A stretch of 57,069 bases of DNA from CAVQBP01 sp964448105. Lineage in GTDB: Bacteria; Bacteroidota; Ignavibacteria; Ignavibacteriales; Ignavibacteriaceae. How positions within the stretch are numbered: the stretch's first letter is position 1; each line of letters opens with the position of its first letter. The notes beneath the pieces are model-generated. The model was not told the origin of the DNA, made no database searches, and saw only the letters and a list, made by a program, of their open reading frames with translations. Location: assembly GCA_964448105.1 (NCBI GenBank), contig CAYUVK010000019.1, forward strand, positions 1 through 57,069, in the 5' to 3' direction. This document shows positions 1-9,284 of the stretch, one piece after another. A program made the position numbers and the translations under genes.

Positions 1-1
1 A

Positions 2-2298
2 TCTCTTGGTTTTATTTCTACTGCTACGACTGTTCCTTTATATTTTTATGAATCATTATTTGAGGATAGTCTTAGAAATATCGGCTTATCACACTTGAAT
101 TCTAAAATAAAAATGTTCAGCAGACTGGGTACATCAAATGCATATAAAGTTTTTGCATATACTAATTCACTGCTCGGAGACCCTGTAATAGATTTAAAAA
201 TTCCTACCAAGCCAAATTTAAAAATAACACCTTCGGATTTTTTACTTTCGGATAATTCAATAAATGAAGACACCGATTCCATGCAGCTTAAATTAATAAT
301 TGAAAATCTGGGTACAGTTACTAATGATAGTGTTGATATTGTAATTTCCCACTTTGTAAATAACAACTTATTGGAGCAGCACTCTTTAAAAATTCCTTTG
401 CCGGTTTATAAGGATACTATTTCAACTTGGTTAATTACTAAAAACCTTCCGGGAGAGCATAGGGTTTCGGCGGATTTAGACCCTAATGATAAAATTCAGG
501 AAATTTATAAAAATGACAACTCTTCCTCTTTTACTTTTAATGTTTCATCGGTTGCAGTCCGTGATTTAATAACACAAGATGAAGAGAATTCATCAATTAA
601 AGAAATCAATCTGTTAAATCCTTCAGACTATTTGAATGATTCTCTAAAAATTATATACCAGGTTTCGTCAAATAAAAACTTCATTGGTGCTGATCAATAT
701 ATTATAAGTGGAGAACCTTTTACGACAAAAATTACTGTACCTTCTCTGATGGAAAATCAACGGTACTGGATAAGATATAAAATAAATGATCAGGAAGCAC
801 AATATTCTGCACCGAGATCATTTTATAATGTAAAAGGTCCAGTTTATTATTTAATTGACTCCCTTTCATTTGATTCACAAAAGGAAACCGGAGTAAATTA
901 TAGTGTTTCCAGTCTGAAATTGTCTAATGATTCAATTAAAATATCTATAATTTCGGCAGGTTTTTATGCAGGTGCTACTTGTATAATTTCAAAGAATGGG
1001 GAAAATCTGCTTACAAACTCTTTCTTTGCAGGTATGGGAATAGTAGTCTTTGATAAAAATACTCTTGCTGTGGATACTTCTGCCTGGTACCAGTTATTTA
1101 TTAATCCTACTGCGATGAATCAATTAGTTAATTTTATTAATTCTATTCCGCAAGGTAAAATAGTTGCAATGGGAGTCTCTGATGATGCCGCTAATAATAT
1201 TACATCAGATTTAAAAAATGCTATTAAAACACTGGGCAGTACAAAAATCGATACATTAAAATTTAGAGGTTCATGGGCTTTAATTGGAGAGAAGGGAGCA
1301 GCACCAAGGCAGGTAATTGAACAAATAAGAGGACCTTATGGTGGAATAATTCAAATTGATTCTACTTTCGTTGTTCCAAATAATTATGGTACAATGGTTA
1401 CAAAGGATATTGGACCAGCAGCTAAATGGACCAATTTTCAAGTTACAGGTAGTATTCCTTCCAGTTCGAAAATAAAATACCGGGTGTTAGGTATTAACTC
1501 AAATGACGCAATCGATTCTTTGAATTATTTAACTCTTAATAATGATACTGCAAATCTTAGTTTTATAGATGCAAAAAAATATAGATATGTAAAAATATTA
1601 TCGGAATTTTATTCGGGGGACGATAATATTTCACCCGGAATTTCTTCTTTGGGTGTTAATTTTAAAACCCTGCCCGAACTTGGTACAAACTACCAGGTAG
1701 TTTCATTATCAAAGGATTCTGTTATATTTGGTGAAGATGAAAATCTGCAGTTCTTTGTTTATAATGTTGGTGGAGTTCCGGCAGATAGTTTTAATGTAAA
1801 AGTAGATGTAGTTAATTCAGATAATTTACATACTAATGTATTCAGCGCCCTGGTTGATTCATTAAATCCTAATAGCAGAAGAGAGTTTAATGTAGATTAT
1901 AATACAATAAGCGGGACAGGCGCAAAATCATTTTATATTAGTATTGATCCTGGAAATAAAATTCCAGAATTATATAAAGATAACAATACATTTAATATTC
2001 CTTTCTATGTTAAAGCAGACACATCGCATCCTACCTTAAATGTTACATTTGATGGAATAAATATTTTGGATGGTGATTATATCTCATCAAATCCTGAAAT
2101 AAGAATTGAATTGAATGATAATTCGGTAGTACCAGTTACCGATACTTCTGCGGTAAGTATTTTCTTAAATGATAAACCAATTTATTATGAATTTAATCAA
2201 TCAACACTTACATACAATTTTAATACATCTAATCCGAAATATGTTGTTTCTTATACTCCTGTTTTGAAAGATGGAATTTATAATATTGAAATACTAGC
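2..2298 (+). CDS. Gingipain-type (C25) cysteine peptidase, C-terminal part; both ends missing
   Basis: The reading frame is open from base 2 and runs into the N gap, so the fragment (about 765 codons) lacks both ends. The first 60 residues resemble the end of the peptidase C25 domain: a conserved segment closing with 'LLGDPVIDLKIPTKPNL', the usual exit from that fold. The catalytic His/Cys lie upstream of the window. Then come a CARDB-like adhesion domain (about 200-540), a fibronectin-like stretch, a region resembling the ILEI/FAM3 interleukin-like domain (about 930-1390, 'SAGFYAGATCIIS'), and a second CARDB-like domain (about 1680-2015). Such proteins are exported by the type IX system and act at the cell surface; the expected sorting domain would lie inside the gap. 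A TTG at 95 is a gene-caller artefact. Confident for a secreted C25-family protein, less so for exact function (PorU-like sortase or surface protease). Confidence 0.7.
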
Positions 2299-2398
2299 NN
2301 NNNNNNNNNNNNNNNNNNNNNNNNNNNNNNNNNNNNNNNNNNNNNNNNNNNNNNNNNNNNNNNNNNNNNNNNNNNNNNNNNNNNNNNNNNNNNNNNNN
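2299..2398. other. Assembly gap (100 N)
   Basis: Exactly 100 N. The round number suggests a scaffold placeholder of unknown true length. It happens to keep frame between two unrelated proteins and so creates a false 1188-codon fusion. Confidence 0.98.
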
Positions 2399-3661
2399 GG
2401 TGGTTTAGGTTTAACATGGATAGATAACCAGCCTTACTATACATTTCGATTTATGCCGGATATTTCGTTAGGAAATTTTGGTGCCGGGTTAGATCTTCGC
2501 CTGGATTTTGATAAAAACGGAAAACTGAGAAAAGAAGATTTCAATGAATTTTCAGACTATTTAAGTATAATTAGATATGCAAGATATGGATTAAAAAATG
2601 ATCCGGTTTATGTCAAGCTCGGTGCTTTAGATTATTATACTTTGGGACACGGAAGTATAATGTATCAATACAACAACAGTCCATCTCTCGATGTAAGAAA
2701 AATTGGTCTTGTCTTCGATGTTGATTTCGGAAATTTCGGAATTGAATCGATATACAGCCAGTTTGCTGAAGCAAGTGTTTTTGGAATAAGAGGATATGTA
2801 AGGCCGCTGAAGTTTTCTGAAGCAGGTAACATTCCTATTATCGGAGAGTTGGAAGTAGGTGCAACTTATGCAGCCGATTATAATAAGTATGCAGGAGTTG
2901 TATCCGGGTTTTATAATCCGGGTACAAGAAATATTCAGATTACTTCCGATGAAGGCTCTATGAATATAGTTGGAATGGATATCGATTTCCCTCTAGTTTC
3001 TAATCCTGCTGCAAATCTCGTACTTTATCTTGACTATTCAAAAATAATAAATTTTGGAAGCGGTATAGCGACGGGTATTCAATTTACCTCATCTGGAATG
3101 GGCCTATTATCTATTTCAGCTAAGCTAGAAAGAAGGTTTAATAATGTTCATTATCTTCCATCCTATTTTAATTCTCTTTATGAAATTCAGAGATTTAGTG
3201 TAGATACATTATCCTCAACATTTGCTCAGGTTCAAAGTAAAGCAGGGATACTTGCTTCTTTTGATCCCGGAAATGGTTATTATGGTGAATTGGGAATAAA
3301 TGTTGCCGGTGCTTTTAATATTCTCGGAAGTTACCAAAGGCTAGATAAGTACCCGGAAAGCGGAATCTTGCATATAAGTACCGATATATCTCCTCAAGAT
3401 CTCTCTTTTATTGCTCGTGCAGGTTATGATAAAATAAATATAAAAAACGAGAAGGATCTTTTTACTCTTGATGATCGATCTTACTTGTATGCTGAATTAG
3501 GATATAAACCCTATCCTTTTATGATTGTATCTATGGTTTATATTTGGACATTTGCCCCGGTTAGGGATCAGAATGATAATATAATTGATTATAAACCGCA
3601 GAAAAGAATAGAACCGAGAGTGTCTTTCGTATTTCCTTTTGATCTGGGTTGCGGTAATTAA
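2399..3661 (+). CDS. Outer-membrane beta-barrel-like protein, N-terminus missing in gap
   Basis: 420 residues follow the gap. They are composed of alternating hydrophobic/aromatic short strands rich in Gly, Tyr, Asn and Phe ('FRFMPDISLGNFGAGLDLRL', repeated F/Y-G patterns), as expected of an outer-membrane barrel. The protein ends with Phe-rich strands near 'RVSFVFPFDLGCGN'. Its character is wholly unlike the Ig-type domains upstream of the gap, so it is read as a separate gene whose start and signal peptide are inside the gap. No named family was recognised; it may be a lineage-specific surface protein or channel. It is convergent with the HAD gene, separated by a large hairpin-forming element. 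No catalytic motif is visible. Confidence 0.6.
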   Translation, partial: GGLGLTWIDNQPYYTFRFMPDISLGNFGAGLDLRLDFDKNGKLRKEDFNEFSDYLSIIRYARYGLKNDPVYVKLGALDYYTLGHGSIMYQYNNSPSLDVRKIGLVFDVDFGNFGIESIYSQFAEASVFGIRGYVRPLKFSEAGNIPIIGELEVGATYAADYNKYAGVVSGFYNPGTRNIQITSDEGSMNIVGMDIDFPLVSNPAANLVLYLDYSKIINFGSGIATGIQFTSSGMGLLSISAKLERRFNNVHYLPSYFNSLYEIQRFSVDTLSSTFAQVQSKAGILASFDPGNGYYGELGINVAGAFNILGSYQRLDKYPESGILHISTDISPQDLSFIARAGYDKINIKNEKDLFTLDDRSYLYAELGYKPYPFMIVSMVYIWTFAPVRDQNDNIIDYKPQKRIEPRVSFVFPFDLGCGN

Positions 3662-3669
3662 TTAGTTGT

Positions 3670-3773
3670 TTTACACAATTTCTGCGGAGTGCTGGAATGT
3701 TAGAGTATTGGAGTAACGGTAAACCCAAAGGGAACATTCCATTACTCCAAAATTCCATATGATAGTGTGTAAA
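3670..3773. repeat. Nested inverted repeat between convergent genes
   Basis: Three nested complementary pairs lie between the two convergent genes: TTTACACA (3670-3677) with TGTGTAAA (3766-3773); TGGAAT (3693-3698) with ATTCCA (3752-3757); TTGGAGTAA (3708-3716) with TTACTCCAA (3742-3750). The element fills the intergenic space from just after the barrel gene's stop to just before the HAD stop. It could act as a two-way terminator or be a dispersed palindromic element. There is no clear T-run. Confidence 0.6.
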
Positions 3774-3778
3774 GAATG

Positions 3779-4419
3779 TTAAATATTTTGATGAATAAAT
3801 TCTGATAACTCGGAAACGGAATGGAAGAAGTAATCGCTTTTTAATTTTAAAACTTTTTCCCTTGAATAACTGTCCCACAAAACCGAAGCAACTTCAACAC
3901 CTGCTGCTTTTGCAGCTTTAATATCAGTTGGAGCATCACCAATCATTAAAACTTTATCGTTCGGCAAATTAAATTTATTCATAAATAATTCTATTCCTTC
4001 GGGGGACGGTTTATGTTCTTTTACCTCATCCCCTGAAATCATTAAATCAAAATATTTGTAGATTTCTAGCTTCTTTAAAGTTATAACCGCTGCTTTACGT
4101 CCTTTCCCGGTATAAATCGATAAATAAACATTTTTAGATTTTATATACTCCAAAAGTTCTTTTATGCCCGGGTATAATTCTGCCATATGATGATTTTCAG
4201 TATAGAAATTATAGTAATCTTCTTTTGCTTTTTCAGAATTTTCCCCGCAGAGTTTATCCAAAATTTGATCTTCTGTCGGACCGAAGTAGCTTATAATTTC
4301 TTCATTAGATAGACTTTTATTTAAATATTTCTTCATTACATATCTGAAAGAAGCAAATATTAATTCGAATGTAGAAGTTAAAGTCCCGTCGATATCGAAA
4401 ATAATTCCTTCGTATTTTG
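3779..4419 (-). CDS. HAD-superfamily phosphatase (phosphoglycolate phosphatase-like), first few codons in gap
   Basis: The frame reads back from the stop at 3779 through the ATG at 4336 to the gap edge. The extra codons restore HAD motif I: 'GIIFDIDGT', nucleophile Asp codon at 4394-4396. So the ATG at 4336 is not the true start and only a few N-terminal residues are missing. Motif II is the Ser/Thr of 'LSIYTGKG', motif III the Lys of 'EHKPSPEG', and motif IV 'MIGDAPTDIKAAKAAG'. A helical cap follows motif I, as in subfamily IA (Gph, PGMB, pyrophosphatases). It would hydrolyse a small phosphate ester in the cytosol; the substrate cannot be told. It lies downstream of, and on the same strand as, the phosphoesterase/propeller gene, with the gap between them. 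Confidence 0.85.
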
Positions 4420-4519
4420 NNNNNNNNNNNNNNNNNNNNNNNNNNNNNNNNNNNNNNNNNNNNNNNNNNNNNNNNNNNNNNNNNNNNNNNNNNNNNNNNN
4501 NNNNNNNNNNNNNNNNNNN
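4420..4519. other. Assembly gap (100 N)
   Basis: Second run of exactly 100 N, falling between the 3' end of the phosphoesterase/propeller gene and the 5' end of the HAD gene. The frame that continues through it (to 4378) reads the HAD gene out of frame and is not real coding sequence. Confidence 0.98.
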
Positions 4520-6309
4520 TTTGATGCAGTAAAAATAGTTTTATTTACGTGTTTGATATTGTTTACTTTAGCAGTTCCGGTAAAAAACAATTTTTCCAAA
4601 TTATATTTTTGATCAATTGAATATACATTTCCGTTTTCGGAACCGAAAATTATCTTATTATTCCATTCAACCGGTTGGGCAGGAGAAGTATCTTCATTAT
4701 AATCAGTTTTTACTTCCTTTATTAATTTTCCTGTCTTGGGAGATGCTATATAAAAATTATTTAAGCCTTTGATGAACAACTTTTCATTATCATTACTGAT
4801 TCCCAAAGATTCCCAAGATGAATAATCTTTCATTTTCCAGATTGTTGTTCCCAACAAAAGATCTATTGCATATATAGATTTATCGCTTGTTGATATAAAC
4901 ACATATTTGCCGTTAGAAACCGGGGCACAGCCTGCAAGTGAATAACCGGCATTTTTATCTTTCCATTTCCAGTTTAATATTCCTGACCTTGAATCAATAC
5001 AGTAGAGAAAACCATCACAGCTGCTGTATATAATCCTATCCTTTATATAAAGAGGAACAGTCTCAATCATTCCCTTTGCAGAATTATTTTCCCAAATATT
5101 TTCCAAAGTGTATATATCATAACAATACATTTCTCCGTTTGAAGTCCCGGTTACTACAGCCTTTGTTTTCGAATCCTGACTTGTTGCATTAATAATGATG
5201 AGTTGGGATGTTAAAGGTTCTCCCAATCCGATTACCTGGATTACATTCCCGTTATTTGCATTGAATGAAAAGAGATCCCCCTCTAAAGTTGCAACGGATA
5301 AAATATCTCCTTCAGCTGCAGGTGTGCTAAAAATTGTTTCATCTGTATTATGTTCCCAGAGCTTGTTCCCTTTTAAATCAAAACATAAAACATTTCCATC
5401 TTCTGTTGCTGTAAAGATTTTACTATCTGATACTTCAGCAGATGCTGGCAGATTTGTATTCAGATCTTTTTTCCACAAAATGCTGTTGGTATAATCTTCG
5501 AATTGTACAGAATCAATTTCAGGAATTGTATAATTTTTTTCTTTAGAAATTACACCGATAATTTTTTCTGTTTTCTTTCGCCCAATTTCTATTTGGGAAA
5601 TAATTAGTGAATCATCATTGCTTTCAATTAAGGAATAATCCGGATATTTTGATTTACCTGTAATAGACTGTACAATTGCGCCCGGTATCCCGTTAAAATT
5701 TTGAAGTTTATTTGATTCGCTTCCTCCGGTAAAAACAGCTTTGATTTTATAATTTTTTAAAATGTCTGTAACTTTAAACCAGTTATCAATTTCACTATTT
5801 AACGGGTGAGATAAATATAAAATGATATTGCTGCTGTCAGGTTTATTTTCAACCGAATCTTTTAGTATTTCATTTAACCATTTTAAATCTGCAGGTGAGA
5901 AATGTCCGCCTTTGCCGTTCCATGAGATCCCGCTGTTTAAACCAATATGTAAATCATCATTTTTTTTATAAAAGAAATTATTATTATCCCAGAGTTCCTT
6001 AAAATGAATTAAGCCAATGCCGCTCCATTTTGTTTCGCTGTTTCCGGGTATTATAAAATAGGGAAGATTCAATTCGTCTAATATTTGTTTTGTAGAATCT
6101 AATTTTCTATCACTCCCGTTTTCTGTTAGATTACCCAGAACAATAACAAAAGATATTTCTCTGGAATGAATATCTTCAATAATTTTTAATAAATTTTCCG
6201 ATGTTTTTTCGTTCCCGATTTTTATATCCGAAAGAACGGCATATCTGTAAGTTTGGGAAAGAATTTGGTGAGAAAACAAAAGAACAAGAAAGAATACTAT
6301 TTTTTTCAT
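4520..6309 (-). CDS. Secreted calcineurin-like phosphoesterase-fold/PQQ-like beta-propeller protein, C-terminus missing in gap
   Basis: 596 visible residues starting with a signal peptide (about 1-19). Residues 22-230 follow the metallophosphoesterase fold, but most metal-site motifs have changed: DxH is D28-I-K30, GDxxD starts G59-N60, GNH(D/E) is G89-N90-S91-E92, and the final GHxH is G195-G-S-E. One His (H168, 'LSHPL') remains. From about 270 on there are repeated PQQ-like beta-propeller blades (segments such as 'GNVLCFDLKGNKLWEH', 'SSCDGFLYCIDSRSGILNWK'). The C-terminus is lost in the gap. It is probably a periplasmic or surface binding/sensing protein rather than an active phosphatase. 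The start ATG is preceded by an AT-rich leader carrying a small dyad, and the gene is divergent from the rRNA methyltransferase gene. Confidence 0.8.
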
Positions 6310-6314
6310 GTTAA

Positions 6315-6329
6315 TAAGCCTTTGGCTTA
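6315..6329. promoter_or_regulatory. Short perfect dyad TAAGCC-TTT-GGCTTA in the divergent promoter region
   Basis: A 6-bp perfect inverted repeat with a 3-nt centre sits just upstream of the ATG of the phosphoesterase/propeller gene. It may be a leader hairpin or an operator. No T-run follows it and no family of regulator is suggested. Confidence 0.3.
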
Positions 6330-6422
6330 ATACAAAATTATTTTATAATTAAAGTTAATAAATTTTTTTATAAGGACTTTTTTCCCTTTAATTTCATTAT
6401 CCTAAAATAGTTATATCAATTT

Positions 6423-7607
6423 ATGAAAGCACAAATAATTCTCAAAAAAAATGAAGATAGAAGAATTAAAAGCGGCCATCTCTGGATTTTTAGCAACGAA
6501 ATATTGGAAATTAAATATGAAGCTGACAACGGAGAAATAGCGGAAATTTATGACTATTCAAGAAGTTTTTTAGGGGAAGGCTTTTATAATAAAAATTCAT
6601 TAATTGCCGTTCGGCTTTTAAGCCTGGAACCAATTAAAGACTTAAAAGAATTTATTAAAGAGAAAATAAAATCGGCTTATGAATTGAGAAAACAATTTTA
6701 TCCGGATCGAAATTCTTTTAGATTAGTTTTTAGTGAGAGTGATTATTTACCGGGATTAATTATTGATAAATATAATGATACTTATGTCCTGCAAATCTAT
6801 TCTGCAGGTATGCAAAAAAATATTGATATAATAATTGATATTTTAAAAAAAGAATTTAACGCAAAAAATATTTTTACTAAAAATGAATCTCATTTCAGAA
6901 AGTTGGAATTCCTGCCTGAAGAAGATGAAATTTTTCTAGGTGAAAAAAATGAAGAATTGATTGATGACGGTTCAATTAAATATAAAATAAATTTTGAAAG
7001 AGGTCACAAAACCGGGTTCTATTTCGATCAATCCGATAACCGTTTCTTTGTAAAAAAATTTGTAAAAGAGAAAGTCGTTTTAGATGCATTCTGCAACTCA
7101 GGCGGATTTGGATTGCATGCCGCAAAAGCCGGCGCAAAATCAATTACATTTTTGGATTCATCCCCGTTTGAAATAGAAAATGCAAAGTATAATTATGATT
7201 TAAATGAACTTAAGAGTGATCCAGATTTTATAGTAGATGATGTTTTTGATTATTTAGAAAGATCAATTATAGAAAATAAAAGATTTGATATCGTAATTAT
7301 TGATCCGCCGGCATTTGCAAAAAGCAAGAAAAGTCTTGCCAAAGCAAAAAAAGGTTATGAGAAATTAAACAAATTGGCAATTCAAATTATAAATGATGCC
7401 GGTTATCTGGTTACTTCATCTTGTTCGCATCATTTGGAAAAAGATGAGTTCATTAAAATAGTTAATTCTGCAGCATTAAAATCAAATAGAAAAATTCAAC
7501 TAATCCATTTCAATGATGCTTCATTAGATCATCCCCGGATTCCTTCAATGGAAGAAACGACGTATTTAAAGTTTGCTGTGTTTAAGGTAAGCAACCTTCG
7601 AGGTTAA
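6423..7607 (+). CDS. rlmI: RlmI-like 23S rRNA (cytosine-C5) methyltransferase
   Basis: 394 residues, the normal length for the RlmI/YccW family that methylates a cytosine of 23S rRNA (C1962 in E. coli) with S-adenosylmethionine. An N-terminal PUA domain (about 1-75, 'RRIKSGHLWIFSNEI') is followed by a linker and a Rossmann methyltransferase domain. Seen directly: the substrate-side motif 'TGFYFDQ' (197-203), SAM motif I 'VLDAFCNSGGFGLHAA' (219-234), motif IV 'IIDPPAFAKSKK' (292-303) and the catalytic Cys in 'TSSCSH' (C334). The gene stands alone and is convergent with the glycosyltransferase gene; its last codons form one arm of an inverted repeat. The substrate position is inferred from the family. 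Confidence 0.88.
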   Translation: MKAQIILKKNEDRRIKSGHLWIFSNEILEIKYEADNGEIAEIYDYSRSFLGEGFYNKNSLIAVRLLSLEPIKDLKEFIKEKIKSAYELRKQFYPDRNSFRLVFSESDYLPGLIIDKYNDTYVLQIYSAGMQKNIDIIIDILKKEFNAKNIFTKNESHFRKLEFLPEEDEIFLGEKNEELIDDGSIKYKINFERGHKTGFYFDQSDNRFFVKKFVKEKVVLDAFCNSGGFGLHAAKAGAKSITFLDSSPFEIENAKYNYDLNELKSDPDFIVDDVFDYLERSIIENKRFDIVIIDPPAFAKSKKSLAKAKKGYEKLNKLAIQIINDAGYLVTSSCSHHLEKDEFIKIVNSAALKSNRKIQLIHFNDASLDHPRIPSMEETTYLKFAVFKVSNLRG

Positions 7608-7641
7608 CATGGCTGATAACATTATCTTAACCTCGAAGGTT
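7593..7641. repeat. Perfect 15-bp inverted repeat across two convergent gene ends
   Basis: AACCTTCGAGGTTAA (7593-7607) pairs perfectly with TTAACCTCGAAGGTT (7627-7641) around a 19-nt centre. The left arm contains the last codons and stop of the methyltransferase gene, and the right arm the last codons and stop of the glycosyltransferase gene. It can fold in both directions and may end both transcripts. A degenerate relative lies at 38021-38062, suggesting a mobile or dispersed palindrome. Confidence 0.75.
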
Positions 7642-8911
7642 CCCGACGAAACAATTCGAATAAAAAGATGGAGACTACCGGTACATATTCTAATATTAAA
7701 ACTATTGTATATTCTTTCCAGACTCCGCTTAACTGGTAGTTTAAATCTGTTATTGCAGTTAAGCTGATAAGGCTTACATAAAATATTCCGCTCCACCTTG
7801 GAACAAAAGGAAGCAAAACGGCTAGCCAGCATACGTACCATGGATGAACTACAGGCGAAAAAATCAAAAGCAAAAAAATTGATAAATAAATTTTTTCGAG
7901 TAAATCTTTTTTGCTGATTACGATAAATAGAAAAATAAATAAATAAATTATTCCGCAAATTAATCTGACTTTTTGATTGTTGTGCATAAAAGAATTGAAG
8001 ATATCAAATACAATCCCGTTAAAAGTCCAGTTCTCTGTAAACTTTATTAATGCCTGGAAAGGTTCACCGGAAAAAGTATATGGGATATACATTGCGATAC
8101 ATATAAAAGCAGGAATGAATATAATTTTTAATCGTTCTGTAAAACTTTTTTCTGTAAACAGCAGTAAAGGGATTAGTAATAATCCAATAGGCTTTATACA
8201 AATGGAAAGTCCGATCAAAATATAACTTATGATTTTTTTCTTATCTAAATAAAAGAATATGGCGAAAATGATAAAGGCAAGTCCAAACCCATCGGCATGC
8301 GAATCGATAAAAAATTGAAAAATCGGCAGCGGGGAAAATGCATAAAGCAATAAATATTTTTTATCAATCTTTAATTTATTTAAAATTAAAAATATTCCCC
8401 ATAAGGTCATCAGTTCAAATAATAAAAGAATAATTTTTAATCCAAAGTAACTCTCACCGCTAATAATAAAAGCCGCATAAAAAAGAATTTCTGTTAAAGG
8501 AGGATAAAGTGTTTTCATGTCGGCATGATTTACTTTTTTCGGCAGAATATCTGTGTGAAGACTTATTAGTGCACTATCGTTGGGCGAATATTCATACGGA
8601 TTTATGCCGTTAGCCTGCACTTTCCCATCCCATATGTACCTATAAAAATCATCCGAACCGACAGGGTGAACAGGTATAAAAACAATCCTTAAAATTATTA
8701 TTGCAGCTGTTAGATAATATATATAATTCCGGGGAATTTGCAGTAAAGATATTTGCCACCATAAAACCAGGAAGAAAATTGATGTGGAAATGTAGATGAG
8801 TGTATATCCAATAATTGATTCATCGGGAAACAGAAAATAAAGTAAAAATATTATTATATAAATTGTTGTTGAAAAAATTATTAAGAATTTAGAACTTTTT
8901 TGAAACAGCAT
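7622..8911 (-). CDS. GT-C-type polytopic membrane glycosyltransferase (GT87/mannosyltransferase-like)
   Basis: 429 residues with about ten hydrophobic segments. The first periplasmic loop has an acidic pair ('GSDDFYRYIWDGKVQ', residues about 83-97) followed by 'NPYEY' and a 'LYPPLTEILFY' segment. This is the usual layout of GT-C enzymes that use polyprenyl-phosphate sugars. They add mannose or related sugars to lipids or glycans on the outer face of the cytoplasmic membrane; here neither sugar nor acceptor can be identified. The gene is monocistronic and convergent with the rlmI-like gene, sharing the inverted repeat at its 3' end. The start is the ATG at 8911. Confident for the GT-C class only. 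Confidence 0.75.
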   Translation of the reverse strand: MLFQKSSKFLIIFSTTIYIIIFLLYFLFPDESIIGYTLIYISTSIFFLVLWWQISLLQIPRNYIYYLTAAIIILRIVFIPVHPVGSDDFYRYIWDGKVQANGINPYEYSPNDSALISLHTDILPKKVNHADMKTLYPPLTEILFYAAFIISGESYFGLKIILLLFELMTLWGIFLILNKLKIDKKYLLLYAFSPLPIFQFFIDSHADGFGLAFIIFAIFFYLDKKKIISYILIGLSICIKPIGLLLIPLLLFTEKSFTERLKIIFIPAFICIAMYIPYTFSGEPFQALIKFTENWTFNGIVFDIFNSFMHNNQKVRLICGIIYLFIFLFIVISKKDLLEKIYLSIFLLLIFSPVVHPWYVCWLAVLLPFVPRWSGIFYVSLISLTAITDLNYQLSGVWKEYTIVLILEYVPVVSIFLFELFRREPSRLR

Positions 8912-9284
8912 ATTTCTTGGTTATTAAATCTAAATTTTTTAGGAAATAATAATAAATAAAAAAGCTTAGTTAAGATATACAGGAAAACAAAAATCTTTAA
9001 AAAAGGATAGTAATTTTTTCTTTAGAATTTTGCAGATTAAGCAGAAATATTATAAAAAAGTATCTCATTATAAATTAAGTTCATTATCAAATTTATAAAA
9101 AATTATCTTATTGATAACTAAAATAGAAGAATATAAATAATAGACTTTCCTGTTTTGTTTTTAAACTTCAAATTATCACAAAAATTATTATAATTTTTTG
9201 ATTTAATTGGAATTAAAAAATGGTTCGGTATTTGCCTAAAAAATATAAATTATATTACGGGATATATAAAAATCAGGAGATAGT
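8912..9284. other. AT-rich intergenic region upstream of the mannan locus
   Basis: 373 bases between the divergently transcribed glycosyltransferase and first GH5 genes. No open frame with protein-like content and no strong hairpin or repeat was seen. A ribosome-binding site (AGGAGA) lies just before the ATG at 9285. Promoters for both genes should be here but none stands out from the AT-rich background. Confidence 0.6.

Noticed and set aside
4378..4519. Continuation of the propeller gene to a stop at 4378
   Set aside because: The last residues are read from the HAD gene's 5' codons in the wrong frame, after an N gap of unknown length.
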